A stretch of 64,000 nucleotides of DNA from Coleofasciculaceae cyanobacterium (GTDB lineage Bacteria; Cyanobacteriota; Cyanobacteriia; Cyanobacteriales; Xenococcaceae): the NCBI GenBank assembly GCA_036703275.1, contig DATNPK010000092.1:1-64000 (forward strand), in the 5' to 3' direction. A model generated the notes under the pieces. That model did no database searches, was not told where the DNA came from, and saw nothing but the letters and a program-made list of their open reading frames with translations. Of the stretch, positions 17,501 through 27,594 are shown in pieces. Every line of letters starts with the position of its first letter. Within the stretch, counting starts at the first letter, position 1. The position numbers and the translations under genes were made by a program.

Positions 17501-17584
17501 ATATTTATCTTTTTTCTCTAGTAGACCATTATATTAGTAAGTCTGGTATCTTTGACAACATCCAGCAAAAAAAATTGTGCTCGT

Positions 17585-17839
17585 ATGAAGCTAAAAATTA
17601 ATTTGTGGCTCACTATATTTTTATTCCTAATGATGCTTTTGGCTGGCGTTGCTAGCTCTTATGTAGGCTATTTTATGGGTAGAGAAGCACTTAGGGTGGT
17701 AACTCAACCAAACGTTAATTCTAATGACAAGACGCTGAATCAAAAACCTTTGGGTGGAGAATACAAAGGCTTAAAAATCATCAAAGAGAAAGATATATTA
17801 CAAAGGGTGTATAACTTAGTCAATGAGCAGAAGAAATAA
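17585..17839 (+). CDS. Small single-pass membrane protein, unknown function
   Basis: About 84 residues from the ATG at 17585, with one N-terminal membrane helix (about 6-35, LWLTIFLFLMMLLAGVASSYVG) and a soluble, lysine-rich C-terminus. An in-frame TTG at 17552 could add 11 polar residues. It ends about 60 bp before the CorC/HlyC-type gene on the same strand, so the two may be co-transcribed. I do not recognise a family. Confidence 0.6.
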   Translation: MKLKINLWLTIFLFLMMLLAGVASSYVGYFMGREALRVVTQPNVNSNDKTLNQKPLGGEYKGLKIIKEKDILQRVYNLVNEQKK

Positions 17840-17901
17840 TGATTGAGCAAGTTAGTTGCCTAATTGAAGCTAATATCACTCATCTTTATATTAGTTAATT
17901 G

Positions 17902-19221
17902 ATGACTGAACCAAATTTATTGTTAACTTTCATTGGTGTTTTCCTGTTAATTGCGATCAATGCTTTTTTTGTTACCGCAGAGTTTTCGATTGTTTCGGTT
18001 CGTCGCTCTCGCATCAGTCAGCTAGTTAAGGATGGAGACGTTCAGGCTCAAACTGTACAGTCTCTTCAAAGAAGTATCGATCGCCTTCTCTCTACCACTC
18101 AACTAGGTATTACTCTGTCTAGTTTAGCACTAGGATGGGTGGGAGAAAGAACTATTGCGGTGTCAATTATCGCTCTAATTCAGCGTCTCAGCTTCCCTAC
18201 TTACCTGTCCGAGACAATCGCTCACTCGATCACTGTGCCTCTGTCATTTATCATCTTGGCATATCTGCAAATTGTCTTGGGAGAACTTTGCCCCAAGTCC
18301 GTGGCGTTGATGTACCCCGAAAAACTAGCGCGATTTTTTGGTCCTCCCAGTGTAGTAATCGCCCGTATTTTTCGTCCTTTTGTCGCCATTTTAAACTTAT
18401 CTACTCGTCTGTTGCTCAAGCTAGTAGGAGTTGAATATAGTGGGGAGGGATGGTATGAAAAAGTTACCTCAGAAGAATTACAGTTAATTATTGCCACTGA
18501 GAGAGAATCTATTGGTTTAGAAGCCGAACAAAGACAGCTACTCAAAAACGTCTTTGAATTTCGTGACGACACTGCCGAAGAGGTGATGATTCCCCGCACC
18601 GATATCGAATTTCTCTCGCTAAACACTACTTTTGAAGAGTTTTTACAAATAGTCGTAGAGAAAGGATATTCTGGATATCCTGTCATTGGCGATTCTCTAG
18701 ACGATATTCGCGGCATTATCCACTATAAAAAGTTATCTGCGCCATTAGCTAAAGGAGAGCTGCACCACGATTCTACTTTAGAGCAATGGCTTGAGCCTGT
18801 CGGCTTTATTCCTGAGTCTAGATCTCTTAATGAACTGTTACCTTCAATGCAGCGATCGCAGCAAAAGATGGTTATAGTCATCGATGAATTTGGCGGCACT
18901 TCAGGATTAATTACGCTTCATGACTTAATTGCTGAGATTGTCGGTGATGCTGGTAATGACCCCGAAACTGGAATCGAAGCTATTCAAAGGCTAGATGAAA
19001 ATACTTTTCTAGTTTCGGCGCAAATAAATCTTGAGGAAGTTAACGAACAATTAGAACTAACTCTCCCTTTAGCCGAAAATTATAATACTTTAGGCGGCTT
19101 CTTGCTAGAGCAGTGGCAGAAGATACCTGAGCAAGGAGAAAAGCTGCAATATAAAGAGCTGGTCTTTACCGTGACCGTTGCTGATAGTAATCGCCTATAT
19201 CAGATTTTGATTCACCGCTAG
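17902..19221 (+). CDS. CNNM/CorC/HlyC-type membrane protein with CBS pair
   Basis: 439 residues from the ATG at 17902 (a TTG precedes it). Order: DUF21/CNNM membrane domain (about 1-190; four helices, with NAFFVTAEFSIVSVRRSR and QLGITLSSLALGWVGE), a CBS-domain pair (about 210-345, including EVMIPRTDIEFLSL and MVIVIDEFGGTSGLITLHDL), and a C-terminal CorC_HlyC domain (about 360-435). The family is linked to magnesium or cobalt export and resistance; the old name 'hemolysin' is misleading. Length and motifs are normal. Confidence 0.92.
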   Translation: MTEPNLLLTFIGVFLLIAINAFFVTAEFSIVSVRRSRISQLVKDGDVQAQTVQSLQRSIDRLLSTTQLGITLSSLALGWVGERTIAVSIIALIQRLSFPTYLSETIAHSITVPLSFIILAYLQIVLGELCPKSVALMYPEKLARFFGPPSVVIARIFRPFVAILNLSTRLLLKLVGVEYSGEGWYEKVTSEELQLIIATERESIGLEAEQRQLLKNVFEFRDDTAEEVMIPRTDIEFLSLNTTFEEFLQIVVEKGYSGYPVIGDSLDDIRGIIHYKKLSAPLAKGELHHDSTLEQWLEPVGFIPESRSLNELLPSMQRSQQKMVIVIDEFGGTSGLITLHDLIAEIVGDAGNDPETGIEAIQRLDENTFLVSAQINLEEVNEQLELTLPLAENYNTLGGFLLEQWQKIPEQGEKLQYKELVFTVTVADSNRLYQILIHR

Positions 19222-19390
19222 TTTAGTCTTTAAAAATTCCTCATCCAGCAAAAAATTAGATTTATGATGAATTAAGATTCACATAGAGCACGATGCGACA
19301 GTTTTTTTAACATTACTTAACATAATGCCGAAAATCTTTAAAAAACATTAAGCTTTAAAAGTAAAGAACAATTTTAAACAGGAAAAATTT

Positions 19391-21223
19391 TTGCCTGACT
19401 TCAATTTTGACCATAATTCAGTACATTCCTCCTTAGGTCAACAAAAAGAGAATTTGGTGGCAGCGATCGCTTTAAGAATTCGGCAGTCTTTGGATTTAGA
19501 ACTTATTCTTAAGCAAACAGTGGCTGAGGTCAGACAATTTTTGCAGACAGATCGGGTACTAATCTATCGTTTTGAGCCAGACCTAAATGGTGTTATTGTC
19601 GTCGAATCGGTTAAGAAAACAGCTCAGAGCGTTTATGATCATAAAATTAAAGATCCCTGTTTTGCCGCTCAACATCTCGAAAGATATAAACAGGAAAAAG
19701 TCCATATCATAAATGATGTGTCAACCGCTACATTAGCATCCTGCTATAAAGATGTGCTGACAAATGTTGGAGTATGGGCAAATTTAGTCGTGCCGATTGT
19801 CGCCAGTGAAGAACTATGGGGACTTTTAATTGCCCATCATTGTGAGTCACCTCGTCAATGGCAGGCTTCAGAAGTTGAACTTCTCAAGCAATTAGCAACC
19901 CAGGTAGGAATCGCGGTGCAACAGGCAGAACTTTACGACCGAGTTCAAAGTCTGAACAGCTATCTGGAGGAAAAAGTTAGACAGCGTACAGCCACGCTAC
20001 AAAACTCATTTAAGTTTGAAACCTTGACTCGTAAAGTAACCCAAAAAATACGCGATAGTTTGGATGAACCGCAAATTTTGCAGACAGTCACGCAAGAAAT
20101 TGGGCAAGTTCTCAATATAGAACGTTGCAAGATTGAGCTTTACGATCGCGATCGCACTACAGCGGAAGTGGCTTATGAGTATACTACTAAATTGCCCAAT
20201 TGCCAGGGAAGCATTCGACAGGTTGCCGATTTTCCCGAACTCTATCAGCAGCTACTGCACAAAGAATCACTTCAGTTCGTGGAAAAAGTTCCCGAACTTA
20301 ATCCGCTCAATGTTCAAGCAACCAGATTGGTTTGCCCTATTTTTGACGATCGGGGAATTTTAGGAAATCTTTGGCTATTGCGACCTAAAGAGCAATTTTT
20401 CCAGTCATCTGAAATTATGCTGGTAGAGCAGGTTGCTAATCAATGTGCGATCGCTATTAGACAAGCTCGACTATATCAACAATCGCAAATACAGGTCAAA
20501 GAACTGGCTCGATTAAACTTTTTCAAAGATAATTTTCTCAAGACTATTTCTCATGAATTGCGGACTCCCATGAGCAGCATTCAGCTAGCTTCAGAAACAT
20601 TGGAGGTTTTACTGGAAAAGGAAATAGGCAGCCATAGATCTGCTACCTTTACTAAAGTTTTGAATATTTTTCGCTCTGCTTGCAACAGGCAAAATCAACT
20701 GGTAAATGATCTGCTTACTCTCTGCTATATTGATGCCCAACAAGAATTGATGACAATGCAATGGATTGATTTGTCAGTATGGCTACCGCAAATTGTTGCA
20801 CCATTTAAAGAGCGGGTTAACAATCAACACCAAGCTTTAATTATCGATCTCGAGCCACATTTACCCCAGTTTAAATCAGATATCTCAACTATTAAGCGGA
20901 CTCTAGCTGAATTAGTAAATAATGCTTGTAAATATACTCCTAGCGGAGAAACTATTACTGTTACTGCTTCATCAGTAGATGACGGAATTAAACTTAGCGT
21001 GTGCAATACAGGAATAGAAATACCTCCATTAGAACAACAGCGAGTTTTTGACAAGTTTTATCGCATTCCCCATCATGACCCTTGGAAATTCGGCGGGACT
21101 GGTATGGGACTGGCTTTGGTCAAAAATATGCTCAAATTGCTTAATGGCAAGATTTATTTGCATAGCCAACCAGGAAAAACTGTTTTTACGATTGAACTTC
21201 CCTGTGAAACCATAAAAAGTTAA
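19391..21223 (+). CDS. GAF-GAF sensor histidine kinase with DXCF cyanobacteriochrome-like first GAF
   Basis: 610 residues. GAF1 (about 24-185) looks bilin-binding: DPCF (Cys90), then Cys118 in ASCYKD, followed by WANLVVPI and WGLLIAHHC. DXCF cyanobacteriochromes use both cysteines to hold a bilin that switches between blue and longer wavelengths. The residue after the canonical Cys is Tyr instead of His, which is unusual. GAF2 (about 207-362) has no such Cys pair. HisKA contains His388 in ISHELRTP; the ATPase has LVNNACKYTP and GTGMGLALV. There are no membrane segments. The start is TTG, supported by AGGAAAA about 8 bases upstream (19380-19386); no earlier ATG fits. The cognate regulator is not adjacent. 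Confidence 0.9.
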   Translation: MPDFNFDHNSVHSSLGQQKENLVAAIALRIRQSLDLELILKQTVAEVRQFLQTDRVLIYRFEPDLNGVIVVESVKKTAQSVYDHKIKDPCFAAQHLERYKQEKVHIINDVSTATLASCYKDVLTNVGVWANLVVPIVASEELWGLLIAHHCESPRQWQASEVELLKQLATQVGIAVQQAELYDRVQSLNSYLEEKVRQRTATLQNSFKFETLTRKVTQKIRDSLDEPQILQTVTQEIGQVLNIERCKIELYDRDRTTAEVAYEYTTKLPNCQGSIRQVADFPELYQQLLHKESLQFVEKVPELNPLNVQATRLVCPIFDDRGILGNLWLLRPKEQFFQSSEIMLVEQVANQCAIAIRQARLYQQSQIQVKELARLNFFKDNFLKTISHELRTPMSSIQLASETLEVLLEKEIGSHRSATFTKVLNIFRSACNRQNQLVNDLLTLCYIDAQQELMTMQWIDLSVWLPQIVAPFKERVNNQHQALIIDLEPHLPQFKSDISTIKRTLAELVNNACKYTPSGETITVTASSVDDGIKLSVCNTGIEIPPLEQQRVFDKFYRIPHHDPWKFGGTGMGLALVKNMLKLLNGKIYLHSQPGKTVFTIELPCETIKS

Positions 21224-21301
21224 ATATTCGGTTAAGAATAAATGGTTTGATCTACATAATTAATTTAATGGCAAATTTTATCTTATTTATTATCTAGCAC
21301 C

Positions 21302-22006
21302 ATGACCATAAGTAGCGATCGCCCAAAACTGATTAACTTTTATACTTCTTTGATTGGCAAGAAAATTATCACAGGTGTCACAGGATTGGGTTTGTCTCTG
21401 TTTGTTCTGTTGCATATGGCGGGAAACTTGACTTTGTTTGCGGGTAACAATCAATACAATCAGCTAGCGCATTTTCTCGAAAATTTAGGCATTTTACTCT
21501 ATTTAATTGAGTTTACCTTATTAGGATTGGCGATATTTCATGTTGTGGTCGGTGTCTCAATTAAACTGAACACTTTCAAAGCTAGACCAGTCGGCTACAG
21601 TCAGTTTAAAAGTGTCGGTGAACCAAGTAAACAGTCGCTAAGTTCCCGCAGTATGCTGGTTACGGGCGTAGTGTTGCTGGGATTTCTGATCTTACACCTA
21701 TCGATTTTTAAGTTTGGAACATATTACTCCACGGTGGTTAATGGTGTGGAGATGCGAGATTTATCTAGTTTGGTGATCGAGAAGTTTCGTAACCCAGTAT
21801 ATGCTTTCGGCTATACAGGAATAATGATTATCTTAGCTTTTCATCTGCGCCATGGTATTTGGAGTGCCTGGCAATCAATTGGCCTACTCAATTCTAAAAT
21901 TAGTCCTGCCGTTTACGCGCTCGCACTTATTTTAGCCATTTTAATTGCGATCGGCTTTATAGCTTTACCTTTGTCTATTTACTTTGGCTTTATTACGGGT
22001 AGCTAA
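21302..22006 (+). CDS. sdhC: Succinate dehydrogenase cytochrome b558 subunit
   Basis: 234 residues with five membrane helices and the histidines expected to bind two hemes: LLHMAGN (about 38), IFHVVVGV (about 80), ILHLS, and FHLRHGIWSAWQ. This is the b558 (type B) anchor of succinate:quinone oxidoreductase, as in Bacillus and Bacteroidetes, which carries electrons between FAD/FeS subunits and membrane quinone. It is followed on the same strand by sdhA after about 385 bp, so co-transcription is likely but not tight. The ATG at 21302 matches relatives. Confidence 0.9.
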   Translation: MTISSDRPKLINFYTSLIGKKIITGVTGLGLSLFVLLHMAGNLTLFAGNNQYNQLAHFLENLGILLYLIEFTLLGLAIFHVVVGVSIKLNTFKARPVGYSQFKSVGEPSKQSLSSRSMLVTGVVLLGFLILHLSIFKFGTYYSTVVNGVEMRDLSSLVIEKFRNPVYAFGYTGIMIILAFHLRHGIWSAWQSIGLLNSKISPAVYALALILAILIAIGFIALPLSIYFGFITGS

Positions 22007-22066
22007 ACAAGATTTTTATGACTAAATTAAGCTAATGCAAATAGGTTTAATTTAGGTTTTGTAACA

Positions 22067-22183
22067 TTATATATGAACTAATTCGGTACGAAAGCGATCG
22101 CTGATAACTTCAGGCTGGAGATCGCTTAAAAAAGAATATTTATTAGTGGCAATATCTAGCAAACGTTCATAACGTTCTTGGTC
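22067..22183 (-). pseudogene. Short unidentified protein-coding remnant
   Basis: Between sdhC and sdhA, the minus strand holds 38 codons between a TAG and a TAA. They have protein-like composition (DQERYERLLDIATNKYSFL and ending RFRTELVHI) but no start codon. It looks like the C-terminal scrap of a gene I do not recognise. Chance is not excluded. Confidence 0.3.
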
Positions 22184-22391
22184 CTAAACATCGCTACTGT
22201 AATTTAAACCCAGTTAGGCAATTGAGCGAATCTCTGTAAGTATTTTAAACATATTTTGCGATGCCTCAAAAAATCCCATGCTACGCTACATTGATTATTT
22301 TATTAAACTGAAATTCAGCTATTTATTGCAAACCACTATACTAAGAAATAAATTTACTATTTTTTCATCCTTCTGTCCTCATTCCTTAAAA

Positions 22392-24302
22392 ATGCTCGAC
22401 CCCAAAATTCCTCCAGGTAGACTGCAAGACAAATGGGACTACTATAAAGATCACTGCAAGTTAGTTAGCCCTGCTAACAAGAAAAAGCACACCATCTTAG
22501 TAGTCGGTACTGGTTTAGCGGGTGCTTCAGCAGCAGCTACCTTGGCAGAGTTGGGTTATAACGTCAAAAGCTTTTGTATTCAAGACTCTCCCCGTCGCGC
22601 CCACAGTATTGCAGCCCAGGGTGGAATTAATGGGGCAAAAAACTATCCTAATGATGGGGATACAATATGGCGATTGTTTTACGACACGATCAAAGGTGGC
22701 GATTATCGTTCTCGCGAGGCTAACGTCCATCGTCTAGCGCAGATTAGTAATCAAATCATCGATCAGTGTGTGGCACAGGGCGTACCATTTGCCCGGGAAT
22801 ATAGTGGGTTGCTAGCTAATCGTTCTTTTGGTGGGGCGCAGGTATCACGTACCTTTTATGCGCGGGGACAAACGGGACAACAGCTATTACTGGGGGCATA
22901 TAGTTCCATGTCGCGGCAAATAGCTGAGGGAAAAATCGCGATGTTTTCTCGGCGAGAAATGTTGGACTTGGTATTAATTGACGGCAAAGCCAGAGGAATT
23001 ATTGTTCGTAACTTAATTACGGGAGAAATTGAGCGTTACGTAGGGGATGCAGTGCTACTTTGTACTGGTGGCTATAGTAATGTTTTCTATCTTTCTACTA
23101 ATGCCCGTAACTCGAATGTTACCGCTGCTTGGCGATGTTATAAGCGCGGGGCTTTATTTGCTAATCCTTGTTACACTCAAATTCATCCTACCTGTATTCC
23201 TGTATCGGGTTCTTATCAGTCTAAGTTAACCTTAATGAGTGAAGGGTTGCGCAATGATGGGCGGGTATGGGTACCAAAACAGCCAGGAGACAAACGCCAT
23301 CCCCACCAAATCCCTGAAGCCGAAAGAGATTATTATTTGGAAACCAGATATCCCAGCTTTGGTAATCTTGTCCCCCGTGATGTGGCTTCTCGTAACGCAA
23401 AGCAGGTAACTGATGAAGGTAGAGGTGTTGGCGAAACAGGACTTGCGGTTTATTTAGACTTTAGAGATGCGATCGCGCTTTTAGGTCGAGAACTAATCGC
23501 CGAACGTTACGGTAATCTCTTTGAGATGTATGAACGCATCACAGGCGAAAATCCCTACGAAGTTCCGATGCGGATTTATCCTGCCGTTCATTATATTATG
23601 GGTGGCTTGTGGGTAGATTATAACCTGATGAGTACTATTCCTGGCCTGCACGTTCTGGGCGAAGCTAATTTCTCCGATCATGGCGCAAACCGTCTGGGTG
23701 CGAGTGCCTTAATGCAGGGATTAGCCGATGGTTATTTTGTCATTCCTTACACTTTGGGTAACTATATTGCTACCACTGATTTACCCCCCGTTGCAACTAC
23801 TCACTCCGCTTTTGAGGAATCTGAAGCTACGGTTAACACCAAAGTCAACAAACTATTAAATATTAAAGGAAAGAAAACCGTTACTGAATTTCATCGCCAA
23901 TTGGGTAATATTCTCTGGAACAATGTCGGGATGTCTCGTAATCAAGCTGGATTAGAAAATGCGATCGCGCAAATTACCGCATTAAAACAAGAATACTGGC
24001 AAAACGTTAATATTCCTGGAGATGAGCATACCTTTAATAAAAACCTGGAATTTGCGGGTAGAGTTGCCGACTTTTTAGAACTTGGGGAATTAATGGCGCG
24101 GGATGCTTTAGATAGACATGAATCCTGTGGCGCACACTTCCGCGAAGAATGCCAAACTCCAGAAGGGGAAGCACAACGTGATGATGATCATTATGCTTAT
24201 GTTGCCGCCTGGCAATACGAAGGAGATGAAAAAACTCCTGTTTTGCACAAAGAACAGCTAGAGTTTGACAATGTTGAATTAACTCAACGTAGTTATAAGT
24301 AA
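22392..24302 (+). CDS. sdhA: Succinate dehydrogenase/fumarate reductase flavoprotein subunit
   Basis: About 636 residues from the ATG at 22392. The FAD site [19 protein letters not shown], the FAD-attachment [14 protein letters not shown], the active-site HPTCIP and RDVASR, and the C-terminal YVAAWQYEG are all present. This is the type-B flavoprotein that pairs with the b558 SdhC just upstream. The frame is open to 22278, but that 38-residue extension has no family character. The iron-sulfur subunit SdhB does not follow within the window: an opposite-strand sbcC comes next. It must be encoded elsewhere. Confidence 0.93.
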   Translation: MLDPKIPPGRLQDKWDYYKDHCKLVSPANKKKHTILVVGTGLAGASAAATLAELGYNVKSFCIQDSPRRAHSIAAQGGINGAKNYPNDGDTIWRLFYDTIKGGDYRSREANVHRLAQISNQIIDQCVAQGVPFAREYSGLLANRSFGGAQVSRTFYARGQTGQQLLLGAYSSMSRQIAEGKIAMFSRREMLDLVLIDGKARGIIVRNLITGEIERYVGDAVLLCTGGYSNVFYLSTNARNSNVTAAWRCYKRGALFANPCYTQIHPTCIPVSGSYQSKLTLMSEGLRNDGRVWVPKQPGDKRHPHQIPEAERDYYLETRYPSFGNLVPRDVASRNAKQVTDEGRGVGETGLAVYLDFRDAIALLGRELIAERYGNLFEMYERITGENPYEVPMRIYPAVHYIMGGLWVDYNLMSTIPGLHVLGEANFSDHGANRLGASALMQGLADGYFVIPYTLGNYIATTDLPPVATTHSAFEESEATVNTKVNKLLNIKGKKTVTEFHRQLGNILWNNVGMSRNQAGLENAIAQITALKQEYWQNVNIPGDEHTFNKNLEFAGRVADFLELGELMARDALDRHESCGAHFREECQTPEGEAQRDDDHYAYVAAWQYEGDEKTPVLHKEQLEFDNVELTQRSYK

Positions 24303-24389
24303 GTTGTTGAGTTTAAATATAGTTAGTCATTGTCTGGATAATTGGGGGAAAGAGCGATCGCGCATCAACACCAAATAGCTAAATTTAAG

Positions 24390-27300
24390 TTAATTTGACA
24401 CCTGTAAACTTGAACCCTTTTCATCTTTATAGACTTCAATTCGGGTTTGGAAAGCCTCTCTAAACTGGGGCATATGAGTTACGGCAAGAATACAGGCAAA
24501 ATCTGAGGCGATCGCATTTATCGCCCCAACTAATCGATTACAGCCTTCTGCATCCTGTGTACCAAAGCCTTCATCGACAATTAGCATTTGCAAAGATGTA
24601 CCCGATCTTTGAGCTAGCAGTTTAGCTAAGGCTAACCGCACCGAGAAATTGATCCGAAATGCTTCCCCACCAGAATAGGTTTCATAGGGGCGAGTACCAC
24701 CAGCATCGGCAATTACTATATCTAGGGTATCGATCAGCTTAGTTTTTTTCTTGGATGTTCCTTTAGAGGCTTTTTGAGTCAAAAACTGGACGTGAAACTG
24801 ATTACCCGTAAGTCTGGCAAGAATTTGATTGGTTTCAGCTTCTAGTTGAGGCAAAATATTTTCAATGGTCAAAGCCTGAATACCATTTTTACCAAATGCC
24901 TGAGTTAATTCTTGATAGATGCGATATTGTTTTTCGTATTCTTTAAGTTGTTTTCCTGTATCTTGATATTGGACTTTTAAATTATCTATTTGAGTTAAAG
25001 ATTGCTGGAGTCTACCACTACGAGAGATTAATTCATCTAGCTGTTGACGACGTTGATAAATTTGCCGATCTATAGTTTGAATTTCCTGACGATGATCGGC
25101 AATAGTTTCTTTTTGAGCCAGGTGTTCTTGCAGTTGTTCGTGGCTATTTTGTCGATCTTGAAGCCTTGTCTGTAATAGTTGCTCTAGTTCAATTAATTTT
25201 GCCTGGGTTTGAGGATATTCCTGCTGTGCCTTATGTAATTCCTGATGTTTTAACTGCCAAGATTGCGATTGTCTCAAGGAGGTTAACAGGTTGTGATGGG
25301 TAGTGCGATCGTATCCCAACTCTTGGATTTGGCGATCGAGCGAGTCGATCTGCTGTTGGATTGGCGAGTTGATATGTAGCTTTTCTAAACCAGTTTGTAG
25401 ATCGCCAATTTCTTTGAGTAGTCGTGGCTTCTGCTCATCTAATTTTGCCTGACGCTTTTTGGCATCTTCAATCTTTGCCTGTTTAATTTCTGCCCATCGC
25501 AGGCTATTTACTTCTCCTCGAACTAGAGCGTGGGTTTGCTCATCATAATTCAGCGTCTGTAATTCTCCTGCTAAACGCTTAATTTCCGTCTGTAACTCTT
25601 CAGCGTAATGACCATTTTGCAGAGATAGCTCTAAATTATCTCTTTCCTCTTGAGTTACTTGCAGCTGATCGTATACGGCTTCGGTGGCTTCAAGTTGCGC
25701 TTCTAGTTGTCCAAACTGCTGTTGCAGAGAGTCATAGGGAGAAATTTCTTGTGATATGTCCTGATACTCTTGACGTAGTAGCTGCAATTCGCGATCGCAA
25801 GTAGATAATTGTTCTCGAATTACCCAAATTTGTTCTTGAATTTCCTTTTGCTGCTGCTGAGTTTTGCCAACTACCTGATGGCGATGATGTTCATCAAGAG
25901 GGCGATCGCACAACGGACAACTAGCTTCGGGGTTATCCAGCATTTCTAGCTTTTGCTTGAGTTCGTGTAACTGTCTTTCATAAATGCGCTGGTTTTCCTG
26001 TAGCTTAAAACGAAACTCTTTTCTTTCTGTACCTTTCTCTTCAACTCGCTTTTGATATACTCGTTTTTTATCTAATTCGCCAATCTGAGCATCTACGGTT
26101 AATAGTTGGTTGCGCTTTTCGGGAACTTTTTCGATATCTTCGGCTAGCTTTTGGGTTGCATGGTGCAGTTGCTCTAGCCTTGCCGAGAGTTTGGCTTCTT
26201 CACGATTAATTTCTCTTTCTAGATCGTTTTTTTGCTTGATTAAAGGAGAAATATATTGCTGCAAGCGATCTAATTCGCTTAGCTGCTGACGAGCTTTTTC
26301 TAGCTTGATTAGTGCCGCTTCTACATCCTGAGTTTTCCCCAATACTTTGGTTATTTCTTGTTCCTGCTGTTCGATACTTTCCAAGCGGGTTTGGATCTGG
26401 TTAATTTGCAAATTTAGCTGATTTTTGTGTTGGGCAAGCTGTTTTTCTAGTTGCTGTCTTTGCTGCTGTGCTTCTTGATGGGTAGCAAACTTAGCGGATA
26501 ATTCTTTTTCTAAACTTTGCCAAGCGAGTAGCTGGTTGTAACCCTGGGTAATTTCCGTCTCTTGTTTAATTAAATTATTTAATGATGCTAGTTGTCCTTG
26601 AAGAGCATTGATATCCTTGGTAGCGCGATCGCAATCTTGAGCTAAGTTCTGATCTTGCGTCTGTTGAAAAGCTAGTTGTTTTTCCCAAGTCTGTCGCTGA
26701 TATTCAATTGCTTGAAATTGCTGTAGCTTTTGGCGATCGCAATCTTGTAAAGCTTTTGATTTGGCTAATTCTTGTTGAAGATGTTCTAATTCTGCTGCGA
26801 TCTCTTTTCTTTTTGCCAGTTCAATTTCTAACGGCTCTAAATTTTGTTTCAGCTGTTCGATCTTGCCCTTATATTCCTTTGCCGTATCTTTGGCTTGACT
26901 CGCCAACTGTTCATAGCGATCGAGCTTTAATAGGTCTGCTAATATCTGCTTCCGCTCACTAGGACGACGTAACATAAACTCATCTGCTCTTCCCTGACGC
27001 AAATAAGCTGAGTTGGTAAAGGTGTCGTAGTCTAACTTTAAACAGGAAATGATTTCATCCTGGGTAGCCCGCAACCCCTTAGCGGTAATCGATCTGAAAT
27101 TACCAGCTTTAGTCTCCACCTGAAATTCTAGAGAACTACTTCTACCTCTCGTGCGCGAGCGAATGACGCGATAAATCTGATTATTGCAGCTAAAATCAAA
27201 GTCGACACGAAGGTTGTTTGCCCCACCGTTGATTACATCATCTTCAGTCGTCGCACGGCTTTTTCCCCAGATCACCCAGGTAATCGCTTCTAGAAGTGAT

Positions 27301-27413
27301 GATTTCCCCGCACCGTTAGCGCCACAAATACAGGCTGTATGCAGCCCTTGAAAGTTTAAAGTAGCATCTCGATAACTTAAAAAGTTTTTTAGTGTTAGCT
27401 GCAACGGAATCAT
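24390..27413 (-). CDS. sbcC: SbcC/Rad50-type exonuclease ATPase subunit
   Basis: 1007 residues. An ABC ATPase split by a long coiled coil: Walker A GANGAGKSS near residue 35, coiled-coil arms of about 350 residues each side, the zinc hook CPLCDRPL near the middle, and the C-terminal signature YSGGEAFRINFSVRLALAKL with Walker B MLIVDEGFGTQD. With the SbcD/Mre11 nuclease it processes hairpins and double-strand ends. SbcD is not adjacent. The length is typical. The ATG at 27411-27413 puts MIPLQLTLKNFLSY at the usual distance from Walker A. Confidence 0.93.
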   Translation of the reverse strand: MIPLQLTLKNFLSYRDATLNFQGLHTACICGANGAGKSSLLEAITWVIWGKSRATTEDDVINGGANNLRVDFDFSCNNQIYRVIRSRTRGRSSSLEFQVETKAGNFRSITAKGLRATQDEIISCLKLDYDTFTNSAYLRQGRADEFMLRRPSERKQILADLLKLDRYEQLASQAKDTAKEYKGKIEQLKQNLEPLEIELAKRKEIAAELEHLQQELAKSKALQDCDRQKLQQFQAIEYQRQTWEKQLAFQQTQDQNLAQDCDRATKDINALQGQLASLNNLIKQETEITQGYNQLLAWQSLEKELSAKFATHQEAQQQRQQLEKQLAQHKNQLNLQINQIQTRLESIEQQEQEITKVLGKTQDVEAALIKLEKARQQLSELDRLQQYISPLIKQKNDLEREINREEAKLSARLEQLHHATQKLAEDIEKVPEKRNQLLTVDAQIGELDKKRVYQKRVEEKGTERKEFRFKLQENQRIYERQLHELKQKLEMLDNPEASCPLCDRPLDEHHRHQVVGKTQQQQKEIQEQIWVIREQLSTCDRELQLLRQEYQDISQEISPYDSLQQQFGQLEAQLEATEAVYDQLQVTQEERDNLELSLQNGHYAEELQTEIKRLAGELQTLNYDEQTHALVRGEVNSLRWAEIKQAKIEDAKKRQAKLDEQKPRLLKEIGDLQTGLEKLHINSPIQQQIDSLDRQIQELGYDRTTHHNLLTSLRQSQSWQLKHQELHKAQQEYPQTQAKLIELEQLLQTRLQDRQNSHEQLQEHLAQKETIADHRQEIQTIDRQIYQRRQQLDELISRSGRLQQSLTQIDNLKVQYQDTGKQLKEYEKQYRIYQELTQAFGKNGIQALTIENILPQLEAETNQILARLTGNQFHVQFLTQKASKGTSKKKTKLIDTLDIVIADAGGTRPYETYSGGEAFRINFSVRLALAKLLAQRSGTSLQMLIVDEGFGTQDAEGCNRLVGAINAIASDFACILAVTHMPQFREAFQTRIEVYKDEKGSSLQVSN

Positions 27414-27594
27414 ACTTTATGACAACGCCCTCGTATAAAAATAAAGCTTGTTAGTATCTTTGCATTAAGTTTCAGTCTAAAGTTGTAATTTCAGGGATTC
27501 CAGCTTTTGATGGCGGTATTTTACAAAAATTAACAAAAATTGTTATCTTAAATAGTGAATTATTCAGATCGTTAAATTCGTTAAATTAACTATA

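Noticed and set aside
22278-22391. Long form of SdhA starting at 22278.
   Set aside because: The 38 extra residues have no family character; the ATG at 22392 gives a normal SdhA start.
24390-27413. Opposite-strand frames within sbcC, shc, larC and others.
   Set aside because: They follow codon shadows of clear genes and have no start signals or family resemblance.
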